Source: Acholeplasmatales bacterium (GTDB taxonomy: Bacteria; Bacillota_I; Bacilli_A; Acholeplasmatales; JAEDCM01). From it: DNA of 35,801 bases. Location of the stretch: assembly GCA_017961685.1 (NCBI GenBank), contig JAGCWW010000013.1, forward strand, positions 1 to 35,801. The letters are read 5' to 3'. A program made the position numbers and the translations under genes. The notes beneath the pieces are model-generated. The model had not been told where the DNA came from, ran no database searches, and was given only the letters and a program-made list of their open reading frames with translations. This document shows positions 16,847-24,620 of this stretch, one piece after another (within the stretch, counting starts at the first letter, position 1; every line of letters starts with the position of its first letter).

Positions 16847-17389
16847 ATGCGTATTATTTCAGGTAAATATAGAGGTAAAAAAATAGATATTGTAGGTATA
16901 GATTCTACTAGAGAAACACAAGATAAAATTAGAGGCGCAATCTTTAATTCTATATATCCTTATACAAATAATTTGAAAGTTGGATTAGATTTATTTTCTG
17001 GTAGTGGAGCCATGGGAATAGAAGGTTTATCTAGATTTTTAGATACTTGTTATTTCAATGATTTAAATAAAGAAGCCTATAAAACTACTAAAAAGAACAT
17101 AGATGCTTGTAAAATAGATAATTATAAGATTTATAATCTTGATTATAAAGAATGTTTAAATGAATTAAAAAACGTTAAATTTGACTGTATTTTTCTTGAT
17201 CCACCATATAAATTAGAGGTAATTAGTGATATAATAAATTATGTCCTATCTAATAATATGTTAAATAAGGATGGATTAATAGTTTGCGAATATGAATTTA
17301 ACTTTTACTTTAATGATTCTAAATTAGAAATAATTAAAGAAAAAAGTTATGGATATAAGAATGTAAAAATATATATGCTTAAGGAGTGA
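16847..17389 (+). CDS. rsmD: 16S rRNA (guanine966-N2)-methyltransferase
   Basis: 180 residues, typical. RsmD methylates G966 of 16S rRNA in the assembled small subunit. Motifs: N-terminal MRIISGKYRGKK, SAM-binding DLFSGSGAMGIEGLSR (about 48-63) and the N-methyltransferase motif DPPY (118-121). It starts 24 bases after the promoter -10 with only a weak AAAGAG Shine-Dalgarno. Its TGA lies within the Shine-Dalgarno of coaD, the conserved rsmD-coaD pairing of Firmicutes. Confidence 0.96.
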   Translation: MRIISGKYRGKKIDIVGIDSTRETQDKIRGAIFNSIYPYTNNLKVGLDLFSGSGAMGIEGLSRFLDTCYFNDLNKEAYKTTKKNIDACKIDNYKIYNLDYKECLNELKNVKFDCIFLDPPYKLEVISDIINYVLSNNMLNKDGLIVCEYEFNFYFNDSKLEIIKEKSYGYKNVKIYMLKE

Positions 17390-17394
17390 TTTTT

Positions 17395-17886
17395 ATGAAA
17401 ATCGGAATTTATCCTGGTAGTTTTGACCCAGTAACATTTGGCCATATTGATATTATCGAACGCGCTAGTAAAATGTTTGATAAAGTATATGTTTTAGTAT
17501 CATTTAATAATGCTAAAAACGCCTTTTTTACTCCAGAAGAAAGAGTAGAAATAATAAAAGAAGTTATTAAACCTAATAAAAATGTTGAAGTTATTTCATC
17601 TAATAAATTAACTGTAGAAGTAGCTAAAGAGCTTGGCGCAACTGTTTTAATTAGAGGCTTAAGAGCCGTAACTGATTTTGAATATGAATTGCAGATGGCT
17701 TCAACAAATAGAACTTTAAATAGTGATATAGAAACAATATTCTTAATGACTAATACACAATATTCATATTTATCAAGTCATTTAGTAAAAGAAATATTTG
17801 CTCTACATGGAAATATTAGTCACTTCGTACCTAAGTATGTAGAAGATAGATTAATTCAAAAAGTTAAGGCTGAAAAGACAAAATAA
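17395..17886 (+). CDS. coaD: phosphopantetheine adenylyltransferase
   Basis: 163 residues. CoaD joins ATP and 4'-phosphopantetheine into dephospho-CoA, the fourth step of CoA synthesis. Motifs: GSFDPVTFGHIDII carries the (T/H)xGH nucleotidyltransferase site, LIRGLRAVTDFEYE binds substrate, and YSYLSSHLVKE is the ISS-like C-terminal signature. Start at 17395: the in-frame GTG at 17386 is part of AAGGAGTGA, the ribosome-binding site. Cotranscribed with rsmD. Confidence 0.97.
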   Translation: MKIGIYPGSFDPVTFGHIDIIERASKMFDKVYVLVSFNNAKNAFFTPEERVEIIKEVIKPNKNVEVISSNKLTVEVAKELGATVLIRGLRAVTDFEYELQMASTNRTLNSDIETIFLMTNTQYSYLSSHLVKEIFALHGNISHFVPKYVEDRLIQKVKAEKTK

Positions 17887-17888
17887 AA

Positions 17889-17916
17889 GACATTCCAAAG
17901 GAATGCCTTTTTCTTT
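17889..17916. terminator. bidirectional terminator, coaD / lipoprotein
   Basis: Stem CATTCC (17891-17896), loop AAA, stem GGAATG (17900-17905), T-rich on the plus side (CCTTTTTC) and also on the minus side (TCTTTTATTTT). Serves the convergent coaD and the minus-strand lipoprotein. Confidence 0.8.
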
Positions 17917-17927
17917 TAATTATTTAA

Positions 17928-19073
17928 TTATTGCATTTGAATTTTACTTGGATCAACTACTTCTGGTCTAGTATTAAACATTTGAGAGAAAATTTGATCA
18001 ATAATTTCATCTAAATCTTCTTCAACTACATTATTATATTTTGTTGGAATAGTTAATGTTTGTGCATCATAGCTTGCTTTAACAGAAGCAGTAACTGTTG
18101 CATCAACTGTAACTTTACCTTTTAATGTGAAATCTGTAATCATTGAAGCCATAGCAGAATATTGTGGAGCATATTGTGAAATTAATTCAATAATATCTTC
18201 AGTTTCAAATTCAACCTTAGATAAATCAGCAGTACCCTTTAAGCTTACCTCTAAATCAGCACCAGCAATTTCATGATCTTTAGTTAATGTTACTTCGAAT
18301 TTAGAAACTTTTAAGTTTAGACCAATCTTTTCAAGTTCAACTTGAGTTTCAGCGAAATCATCACCTAAATCGAATGCCTTTAAATCTGAGCAATCTGCAA
18401 TGATTTTTGAACCTTTTTTAGAGAAGATTGTCCAATCTTTGATGAAATCAAATTCAAATTCAGTTTCAGTATCGTCATCATCAAACTTAATACCATCGAA
18501 AATTGAATTAAATTTAGTTGTTGCATATTTTTTAATTCCTGTTAAACTGCTTGCATCAATTCCATATTCTTCCATCTTATCTTCAGGAAGAGTTGCATTA
18601 TAGCTTAAGAATAAATTAGCTTTTGTATCATTGATTTTCTTAGCGTAAACTTCAGCAGTTCCTTTTGCTTCAATTTCATCTTTTAAAGCTTCATCGCTAT
18701 CTTTAAATGATAAATTGTATTTTGCATTTGCATTTGCACTTGCTTCAGCCTTGAAAATACCATTTGCTTTATCAAATGCTAAGCTTCCTTTAGCATCAGC
18801 CTTAGCGCTTGCCTTTCCTGTTTCAACAGTAATTGCAAATAAAGAAGAAGATGCAGAACCTAGTGTAACATTCTTAATATTAGCAGAGAAATTTAATCCT
18901 GCTTTTGCTTCAACTTTAGCTAATTTTTCAGCTGCAGCTTTAGTATTTTCAGCAGCTAATCTTAATTCTTCTTTAGCTTCCTCTTCAGATAATTTCTTTG
19001 CACTGTTACCACATGCAGTTAATCCAACGAATGAAAATAATGCTAGTGTAGTTAATAATAATTTTTTCATCAT
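17928..19073 (-). CDS. lipoprotein, paralogue of the neighbouring lipoprotein
   Basis: 381 residues. Signal peptide MMKKLLLTTLALFSFVGLTAC with lipobox LTAC, so secreted and lipid-anchored. The mature protein is rich in Ala, Lys and Glu and predicted largely beta. A block FDFIKDWTIFSKKGSKIIADC, continuing DLKAFDLGDD, is almost identical in the gene upstream, showing a recent tandem duplication or strong constraint. The family is unknown to me; the general pattern resembles LppX/LolA-like or other ligand-binding lipoproteins only in being beta-rich. AAGGAGGA lies 7 bases ahead of the first of two adjacent ATG codons (19073, 19070). A longer TTG start at 19094 would cover the Shine-Dalgarno. Confidence 0.75.
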   Translation of the reverse strand: MMKKLLLTTLALFSFVGLTACGNSAKKLSEEEAKEELRLAAENTKAAAEKLAKVEAKAGLNFSANIKNVTLGSASSSLFAITVETGKASAKADAKGSLAFDKANGIFKAEASANANAKYNLSFKDSDEALKDEIEAKGTAEVYAKKINDTKANLFLSYNATLPEDKMEEYGIDASSLTGIKKYATTKFNSIFDGIKFDDDDTETEFEFDFIKDWTIFSKKGSKIIADCSDLKAFDLGDDFAETQVELEKIGLNLKVSKFEVTLTKDHEIAGADLEVSLKGTADLSKVEFETEDIIELISQYAPQYSAMASMITDFTLKGKVTVDATVTASVKASYDAQTLTIPTKYNNVVEEDLDEIIDQIFSQMFNTRPEVVDPSKIQMQ

Positions 19074-19099
19074 ATTAAAATCCTCCTTATACAAAGTAT

Positions 19100-19128
19100 A
19101 TTATACCACTTTTTTTACATTTAAACAA
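19100..19128 (-). promoter_or_regulatory. promoter of the first lipoprotein gene
   Basis: On the minus strand TTGTTT (19128-19123), 17-base spacer, TATAAT (19105-19100). Near-consensus and separate from the upstream paralogue. Confidence 0.75.
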
Positions 19129-19156
19129 ATTATGTTTAAAAATACAATTATGAAAA

Positions 19157-19190
19157 ATAAAAAAACAGGAACAATGAATATTCCTGTTTT
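19157..19190 (-). terminator. terminator between the two lipoprotein genes
   Basis: Stem AAAACAGGAA (19162-19171) with TTCCTGTTTT (19181-19190) and a nine-base loop. On the minus strand a T-run follows, so it ends the 20661-19210 transcript. The paralogues are therefore transcribed separately. Confidence 0.85.
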
Positions 19191-19209
19191 CTTTTAATCA
19201 AAGATTAAA

Positions 19210-20661
19210 TTAGTCTTTATAAGCTGTGAAGTTATTACCATCATATACTAGGCTATAACCATTGATTGTGCCTGTAACTGTTGCGTTAAATTGGAAAGTA
19301 GTTTCATCAATTGAAATAGTCATACCACCATCTCCTGTAGTTGAATCAAATGGATTCTTATCAAGTTCACCCATAGTTACTAAGCTATTTACAGTAACAC
19401 TATAAGTATTTCCATTTTTTGTTACTCCATCAAGTGGCTCTCCCATAGCAGCACTTTCAAGTAAGACATTTTTAGCTGCTGCATAAACATTATCAGCTGT
19501 ACGTGCGGCAGCATTACCTTTATCATTTGAACCTGGAACTAAATTATCTAAGTTTAAATCTAATAAATCAAAGATATCATCTAAATCTTCTGCTTTAACG
19601 TTGTTATATGATTCAGGAACAATTAAAGTCTTAGTTCCATAAGTAATTGATGAACTTGTATCAAAACTTAAATCAACATTAATTTTACCTGTTAAGTTAG
19701 ATTCTGCTAATGTAATTAAAGTAGAAACATAAGGCATATCTTCATATTCTTCAATTAAATCTTTAAGTTCTTCATCTTCTAAATCAATTTTTTCTAGGTT
19801 AATTGTTCCTTTAACTGATGTTTCAAGAACAAAATCAGTAATAACATTTTTATCATTTACTTCAATTTCAAATTTAGAAACTTTTAAGTTAATTCCAAAC
19901 TTTTCTAGAATAACAGTAGAAGCAAGATAATCTTCATCTAAATCAAATGCTTTTAAATCAGAGCAATCTGCAATGATTTTATTACCTTTCTTAGAGAAGA
20001 TTGTCCAATCTTTGATAAAATCAAAGTCGAATTCTGTTTCTGAATCTGATGTTGTATATTCTTCGATTAAATCACTAATAAAAGCATCAGCTCCAACGAA
20101 TTTGTGCTTTCCACTTAATAAAGCTAATTCTTCAGTACTATATTTTTTTGTGAAAGCTTCAGGTAGTTTTACGCTATAATCTGCACAAACGATAGTTTCA
20201 TCATCTGCATTATCATATAGATAAGCTTCTCCTTTAGCAGATGCTTCATAACTATCTTTCTTAGATTTTTCTCCAATTAATAATTTTAGAAAATCACCTG
20301 AAACACTGTAACTTGCGTTACCGCTCATATCAAAAGTTTCTTTAATAATTTTCTTTTCTTTATCTAATTCTAAAGTGTTTTCGGCACTAAACTTAGCAGA
20401 TGCTTTTGCTGAATCAAGTAAAGTTAGTGACATATCTGTTCCTTCAACTTTTGAAATAATCTTTTTAGTAGAAATTGATCCTTTAAAAGATGCTTTTGAG
20501 CTAACAGAAGCAATTTCATTCATTTCATTTGCTGTATTTTTTGCTATTGCTTTTAATTCCTCTTTAGCTTCAGCCTCAGATAATTTCTTTCCGCCATTAC
20601 CACATGCAGTAAGTCCTACAAAAGATAAGGCTGTTAAAACTGTTAATAATAATTTTTTCAT
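19210..20661 (-). CDS. lipoprotein with pilin-like C-terminal segment
   Basis: 483 residues from the ATG at 20661; an upstream GTG at 20682 lies within the ribosome-binding region (GAGGAGGA). Signal peptide with lipobox LTAC (C20). Residues to about 370 are homologous along their length to the neighbouring 381-residue lipoprotein. About 107 extra residues (377-483) follow: a helical piece AAARTADNVYAAAKNVLLES, then a Gly/Asp/Thr-rich beta part ending NGYSLVYDGNNFTAYKD. That order (A-R-x-A-D helix, variable region, final YDG strand) looks like the soluble part of type IV pilins or pseudopilins without their N-terminal helix. The pilin resemblance is a pattern judgement. Function unknown. Confidence 0.75.
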   Translation of the reverse strand: MKKLLLTVLTALSFVGLTACGNGGKKLSEAEAKEELKAIAKNTANEMNEIASVSSKASFKGSISTKKIISKVEGTDMSLTLLDSAKASAKFSAENTLELDKEKKIIKETFDMSGNASYSVSGDFLKLLIGEKSKKDSYEASAKGEAYLYDNADDETIVCADYSVKLPEAFTKKYSTEELALLSGKHKFVGADAFISDLIEEYTTSDSETEFDFDFIKDWTIFSKKGNKIIADCSDLKAFDLDEDYLASTVILEKFGINLKVSKFEIEVNDKNVITDFVLETSVKGTINLEKIDLEDEELKDLIEEYEDMPYVSTLITLAESNLTGKINVDLSFDTSSSITYGTKTLIVPESYNNVKAEDLDDIFDLLDLNLDNLVPGSNDKGNAAARTADNVYAAAKNVLLESAAMGEPLDGVTKNGNTYSVTVNSLVTMGELDKNPFDSTTGDGGMTISIDETTFQFNATVTGTINGYSLVYDGNNFTAYKD

Positions 20662-20687
20662 TTTATTTTCCTCCTCGCACAATAAAT

Positions 20688-20715
20688 ATTATATCACTTT
20701 TTTTTATTTATTCAA
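20688..20715 (-). promoter_or_regulatory. promoter of the second lipoprotein gene
   Basis: Minus strand TTGAAT (20715-20710), 16-base spacer, TATAAT (20693-20688). It has the same layout as the paralogue's promoter, with a poly-A spacer. Confidence 0.65.
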
Positions 20716-20721
20716 AAAAAG

Positions 20722-20749
20722 TTCAAAGAAATTAAAATTATAGTATAAT
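20722..20749 (+). promoter_or_regulatory. promoter of the Cof-HAD operon
   Basis: TATAAT at 20744-20749 with TTCAAA at 20722-20727 (16-base spacer). GGTGG at 20756-20760 is the Shine-Dalgarno for the ATG at 20765. Divergent from the lipoprotein promoter, which lies immediately to the left. Confidence 0.55.
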
Positions 20750-20764
20750 TATAATGGTGGTAAA

Positions 20765-21592
20765 ATGAAAATACTTTATGTTTCTGATTTAGATGGTACT
20801 TTACTTGATAAAGATACAAAACTATCTGACTATACAATAGAAGAACTAAATAAGCTAATTGATGATGGATTAATGTTTACTTATGCTACCGCAAGAAGCT
20901 ATAACAGCGCTAAAGTTGTCTCAAGCGGTATAAAAATCAAATATCCCGTCATTTTATGTAATGGTGTTAAAATATATGATACCTTAAATAAAAAAACGAT
21001 TTTTAGCACTTTTTTTAGTGATAAAGACAAAGAATTAGTAAAAAACATTTGTTTAAAGTATGATATTTTACCTATCTTATATCAAACAAAAGATGATGTG
21101 GATAAATTTTATTATCTAAATTATAATATTAGTGAGGGTAAGCAATATTATCTTGATAAGAGAAAAGACGATAAAAGATTAACGATAGTTAATTCAAAAG
21201 AAGAACTTTTCTCTAAAGATTCGATATATTATTTTAATTTCATAGACACTTATGAAAATTTAAAACCCATCTATGATGAATTAAAAAATCATTTTAGATG
21301 TGTTTTCCAACAAGAAATATATAGAGAAGAGTACTGGCTTGAAGTATTACCAAATAACAGTGATAAAGCTGAATCTTTAATAAAATTAAAAGAACTATTA
21401 AATGTGGATAAAATTGTTTATTTTGGCGATTCAGTTAATGATATATCTTCCTTTAAGGTTTCTGATTTATGTTATGCGGTAGAAAACTCTAAGGAAGAAT
21501 TAAAACCATATGCAACAAAAATAATTGGTAGTAACAACACCGATGGTGTTATTAAACAAATAAAGGAGATGTATAAAAATGAAAGCTTTTAG
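20765..21592 (+). CDS. Cof-type HAD-IIB family hydrolase
   Basis: 275 residues, usual length of Cof/YidA-type sugar- or nucleotide-phosphate phosphatases of the cytoplasm. Motif I is DLDGTLLD near the N terminus, motif II is in YATARSY, and motif IV is FGDSVNDISSF; the C2B cap occupies roughly residues 85-190. It shares 14 bases with the next gene, whose Shine-Dalgarno AAGGAG lies inside it. Substrate not predictable; flavin mononucleotide, pyridoxal phosphate and sugar phosphates are precedents. Confidence 0.9.
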   Translation: MKILYVSDLDGTLLDKDTKLSDYTIEELNKLIDDGLMFTYATARSYNSAKVVSSGIKIKYPVILCNGVKIYDTLNKKTIFSTFFSDKDKELVKNICLKYDILPILYQTKDDVDKFYYLNYNISEGKQYYLDKRKDDKRLTIVNSKEELFSKDSIYYFNFIDTYENLKPIYDELKNHFRCVFQQEIYREEYWLEVLPNNSDKAESLIKLKELLNVDKIVYFGDSVNDISSFKVSDLCYAVENSKEELKPYATKIIGSNNTDGVIKQIKEMYKNESF

Positions 21593-22181
21593 AACTATTA
21601 AAGGCATTAAATTAGTTTTATTTATTGTTTGGGGAATTTTATTATTTATTTTTCACAATCAAATAGCTGAACATGACACATATTATCTAGCTTATCTAGT
21701 AGCTAGCTTAATGTTTGCTTATTCCGTATTTGACTTTGTAGATTTGCTAGAAAAAAAGAAGACTTTTGCGGCTCATACGAAATTATTTGATTGTATTATC
21801 CAAATTATATTTGGAACATTAATTCTAACAACATTTAAAGGAGAAAGTCCTGAAGTTGGTTATGCGACTATTTGTATTATTTGGGCTGTATGGAGTATTT
21901 GTAGAGAAGGAGAAGAGCTTGCTGAAGATATGGAGCGCTTCAAAGAACATATTCCTGCATATTTAAACGTTATTGAATCAATTATCGTTTTAGTATTATC
22001 ATTTATGTTAATCGCAAATCCACATCCAGAACATGCTGTAAGTCATATTATTTTACTTGGATTTGAGTTAATCTTAGGTGTTTTATTCCCACATATTGAT
22101 TATTTCTTCATCAAGAAACATGAAGCTAAAGAATTAGCTGAAAAACAAAAGGAAGAAGTAGTGATCGCTGATGAACAATAG
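21579..22181 (+). CDS. HdeD/DUF308-like integral membrane protein
   Basis: 200 residues with about six hydrophobic segments (near 8-25, 37-53, 67-85, 94-110, 127-146 and 150-170) and a charged cytoplasmic tail KKHEAKELAEKQKEE. Size, helix spacing and the short loops resemble the HdeD/DUF308 family, whose biochemical role is not settled. AAGGAGATG precedes the start. It overlaps both neighbours (14 bases before, 11 after), so the three genes are translated as one operon. Confidence 0.6.
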   Translation: MKAFRTIKGIKLVLFIVWGILLFIFHNQIAEHDTYYLAYLVASLMFAYSVFDFVDLLEKKKTFAAHTKLFDCIIQIIFGTLILTTFKGESPEVGYATICIIWAVWSICREGEELAEDMERFKEHIPAYLNVIESIIVLVLSFMLIANPHPEHAVSHIILLGFELILGVLFPHIDYFFIKKHEAKELAEKQKEEVVIADEQ

Positions 22182-22881
22182 TGATATCCAAAAATTAAAG
22201 GAAATGATTAATTCCAGCAAGAAAATAGTTGTATTCTCTGGTGCTGGAATATCAGTTCCATCAGGCATCCCTGATTTTAGAAGTAGTGATGGCTTATATT
22301 CTAAAGAATATGAAGGCTTATCACCTGAAGAAATTATAAGTCATTCTTTCTTTATTAAAAACCCAGGATTATTCTATAAATTCTACTTTGAAAAAATGAT
22401 ATTTAAAGATGCTAAACCTAATTTAGCACATAAATATTTTGCGAAAATTGGCGCAATAATAGTTACACAAAATATTGATAATTTACACACATTAGCTGGT
22501 AGTAAAACAGTTTATGAATTACATGGTAATGTTTATCGTAATTATTGTATGAGATGTAATAAGTTTTATGATCTAAAAGATATTAAAACTACAGGCGTAC
22601 CAAAATGCGACTGTGGTGGTATTATTAAACCTGATGTTGTTTTATATGAAGAAGGGCTTGATAGTTTAACTATCACTAACGCAATAAAAGCAATTAGTGA
22701 AGCTGATATGCTTATAATTGTTGGAACATCTCTAAGAGTATATCCAGCTGCTGGATTTGTTAATTATTATAGAGGAAATAAATTAGTTGTTTTAAATAAA
22801 GAAAAAACACCATTTGATGGTGGTGCTAATTTAGCTATATATGGTGATGTAGTAGAAGTAATTAAAGAATTAGAGAAATAA
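22171..22881 (+). CDS. cobB: NAD-dependent protein deacylase, sirtuin
   Basis: 236 residues, typical of bacterial Sir2/CobB. The enzyme removes acyl groups from lysines using NAD. The NAD motif is GAGISVPSGIPDFRS, followed by TQNIDNLH and the catalytic His in ELHGNV. The zinc knuckle is CMRCNKFYDL...CDCGG (C-x2-C and C-x-C), and GTSLRVYPAAGF closes the Rossmann half. Ends just before a bidirectional terminator. It may act on acetyl groups made by enzymes such as the nearby GNAT, but no direct link is visible. Confidence 0.95.
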   Translation: MNNSDIQKLKEMINSSKKIVVFSGAGISVPSGIPDFRSSDGLYSKEYEGLSPEEIISHSFFIKNPGLFYKFYFEKMIFKDAKPNLAHKYFAKIGAIIVTQNIDNLHTLAGSKTVYELHGNVYRNYCMRCNKFYDLKDIKTTGVPKCDCGGIIKPDVVLYEEGLDSLTITNAIKAISEADMLIIVGTSLRVYPAAGFVNYYRGNKLVVLNKEKTPFDGGANLAIYGDVVEVIKELEK

Positions 22882-22906
22882 AAAAAGGTCCTACGACCTC
22901 TTTTTA
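22880..22906. terminator. bidirectional terminator, sirtuin / ferredoxin
   Basis: Core stem AGGTC (22886-22890), loop CTAC, stem GACCT (22895-22899), flanked by A-run and T-run so it can act on both strands. The ferredoxin stop codon lies in its T-run. Confidence 0.8.
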
Positions 22907-23071
22907 TTCTTCAACGATTGCTCCTACTGGACAAGCTGCTTCACAAGCTCCACAATCAATACATTTTGAAGGATCTACTGAATATTTATCTCCTTCAGTG
23001 ATTGCATCAACTGGACATTCACCTTGACAAGTACCACAAGCTAGACATTCATCAGTAATTTTTCTAGGCAT
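22904..23071 (-). CDS. 2[4Fe-4S] ferredoxin, 55 residues
   Basis: A very short gene, read by eye on the minus strand. It begins [20 protein letters not shown] and contains a second cluster motif [12 protein letters not shown] before ending AIVEE. The eight cysteines follow C-x2-C-x2-C-x3-C-P twice, the classical clostridial-type ferredoxin that carries electrons at low potential. GGAGGTG stands 7 bases upstream of the ATG. It is alone between a terminator and the divergent yneF gene. Its presence indicates anaerobic or microaerobic redox chemistry. Confidence 0.96.
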   Translation of the reverse strand: MPRKITDECLACGTCQGECPVDAITEGDKYSVDPSKCIDCGACEAACPVGAIVEE

Positions 23072-23183
23072 ATTAATGCACCTCCACTCATAAATATTTT
23101 ATCATAAAAATGGAAAAAGTAAATAATACACTTGTATTTTTGTCCTAATTTTAGTAAAATAATTTTGGAAATGAGGGATTAAG

Positions 23184-23432
23184 ATGTTTTATTCAAATAT
23201 GACAGGACTACCAGTAGTAGGATTTGTATTTATTGTAATTGGTTGTCTAGTACTTGGATTTATTATAGGTTTTATTGTAACAAGAAAAGTAATATCAAAA
23301 TATTTAAAGAAAAATCCACCTGTTAACGAACAAATGATTCGTGCAATGTATAGACAAATGGGAAGAACTCCATCTGAAAAGCAAATTAGAGAAGTTATGC
23401 GTTCAATGGAAGACGCTAAAACAAAAAAATAA
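23184..23432 (+). CDS. UPF0154 (YneF-like) membrane protein
   Basis: 82 residues: one N-terminal transmembrane helix (about 9-32) and a basic soluble tail PPVNEQMIRAMYRQMGRTPSEKQI, the signature of UPF0154 (YneF of Bacillus), a small conserved Firmicutes/Mollicutes protein of unsettled function. The 82-residue length is close to the family norm. GAGGGA lies ahead of the ATG. A strong terminator overlaps its stop codon. Confidence 0.92.
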   Translation: MFYSNMTGLPVVGFVFIVIGCLVLGFIIGFIVTRKVISKYLKKNPPVNEQMIRAMYRQMGRTPSEKQIREVMRSMEDAKTKK

Positions 23433-23453
23433 GGCAAGCGCCTTATTTTTTTT
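23423..23453 (+). terminator. terminator of yneF-like gene, copy 1 of duplicate
   Basis: Stem AAATAAGGC, loop AAGC, stem GCCTTATTT (23428-23449), with long A and T flanks. The same about 33-base unit recurs at 24588-24620. Confidence 0.92.
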
Positions 23454-23536
23454 ATTCTTTTTTTGCACTGGATTATAAAAAATGTTATAATTGATAATAA
23501 GAAAACGATATTTACATTGAATCAGGTGGTGATAGA

Positions 23537-24589
23537 ATGAAAAAAATATTATTTATCATTATGATTATGTTGTTTATCCCGTCATTGTGTGGGTGTAAAA
23601 TAAATGATTCCCATAGAAATGATCCCCATAGTGAAGAATTTGATGCTAGATTTAGTGATGAGATTGGTATAAAGGCTAATTATTTTTGGCGTATGGCTAA
23701 CAATGAAATGTCTTACAAAGATATAATTATTTTAGATTATGAAACAATGGAAGCAATCAAAAAAGCATATATTGATAATGGTATATATTTTCCTAATTTT
23801 TATCAGGATAGTTGTGAATATGGTGGAATAGTATGCCTATACGCGAATGATGGAAAATATTTATTAGTAAGTATACCTACCGATTTTTTCTACTTTTATG
23901 CAGCCGAAGCATGGTATTATTGGTATAATTATGAAGATATAGGTTTTTCGTTTTATTTTCCTATGAATTTTATACTTTATGATAAAAATAGTAATGAATT
24001 ACATTTGCTAGTCGATGGTGGGGATAGAAGTGTATTTTCCCCAACAGCTGAATATAATCATTGCATTGATAACAACTACATGTCTTATCAAGAAATAAAA
24101 GAAGTATATAAAAATTATAAAAGAATTTTTTGTAAATACGACATAGCTATAGACCATATTGAAGGTATTTTGAAAGATGTAGATAATCCTAAAACCGACT
24201 ATGTTGAATTAGATGAAAATTTGAAAGAAAGGATTTCTCCTCGCTACCTTGAAAATAAAAATACGTCTTTTTACCAAGACACTAAAAACACAGACGATAT
24301 TATCTGTTACTGTATATTTGAAAAAATAGAATACGAAGAACAAAAAAGATATGCACTATTATCAATGAAATCAGATGATAGTCGTGCGAATAAAGAATTT
24401 GTTATTGGAAATAAAGAATTTAAATTCGATACACCACATATTTTTATATTGTACTATATTAATGAAAGGCATTATTCACAAGATTATTGTATGATTCTTG
24501 ATGATTATGAGTCTGCTTGGTTTGAAAAAGAGTATAAAGATATTTTTTGTAATGAAGTATATGGTGTTTATGAAGGTATATTTGCATAA
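23537..24589 (+). CDS. lipoprotein of unknown family, possibly acquired
   Basis: 350 residues. Signal peptide MKKILFIIMIMLFIPSLCGC with lipobox-like LCGC (C20). The mature part is rich in Tyr, Phe, Asp and Glu and has no domain I know. Codon choice differs by eye from its neighbours: more CG-containing and G-rich codons. It lies between two almost identical terminators, as though it had been inserted at, or duplicated with, the bidirectional terminator that once separated the yneF-like and plsY genes. GGTGGTGATAG precedes the start. No function can be given. Confidence 0.75.
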   Translation: MKKILFIIMIMLFIPSLCGCKINDSHRNDPHSEEFDARFSDEIGIKANYFWRMANNEMSYKDIIILDYETMEAIKKAYIDNGIYFPNFYQDSCEYGGIVCLYANDGKYLLVSIPTDFFYFYAAEAWYYWYNYEDIGFSFYFPMNFILYDKNSNELHLLVDGGDRSVFSPTAEYNHCIDNNYMSYQEIKEVYKNYKRIFCKYDIAIDHIEGILKDVDNPKTDYVELDENLKERISPRYLENKNTSFYQDTKNTDDIICYCIFEKIEYEEQKRYALLSMKSDDSRANKEFVIGNKEFKFDTPHIFILYYINERHYSQDYCMILDDYESAWFEKEYKDIFCNEVYGVYEGIFA

Positions 24590-24620
24590 AAAAAATAAGG
24601 CAAGCGCCTTATTTTTTTAT
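24588..24620. terminator. bidirectional terminator, copy 2 of duplicate
   Basis: Stem AATAAGGC with loop AAGC and GCCTTATT (24594-24613), A-run before and T-run after. It serves the unknown lipoprotein (plus) and plsY (minus). Sequence matches the unit at 23423-23455 over about 33 bases. Confidence 0.9.

Noticed and set aside
18715..19197. Long plus-strand open frames opposite the two lipoprotein genes (also 20375-20743).
   Set aside because: They mirror Ala/Lys-rich coding sequence on the other strand, have no ribosome-binding sites and read as low-complexity; shadows of the real genes.
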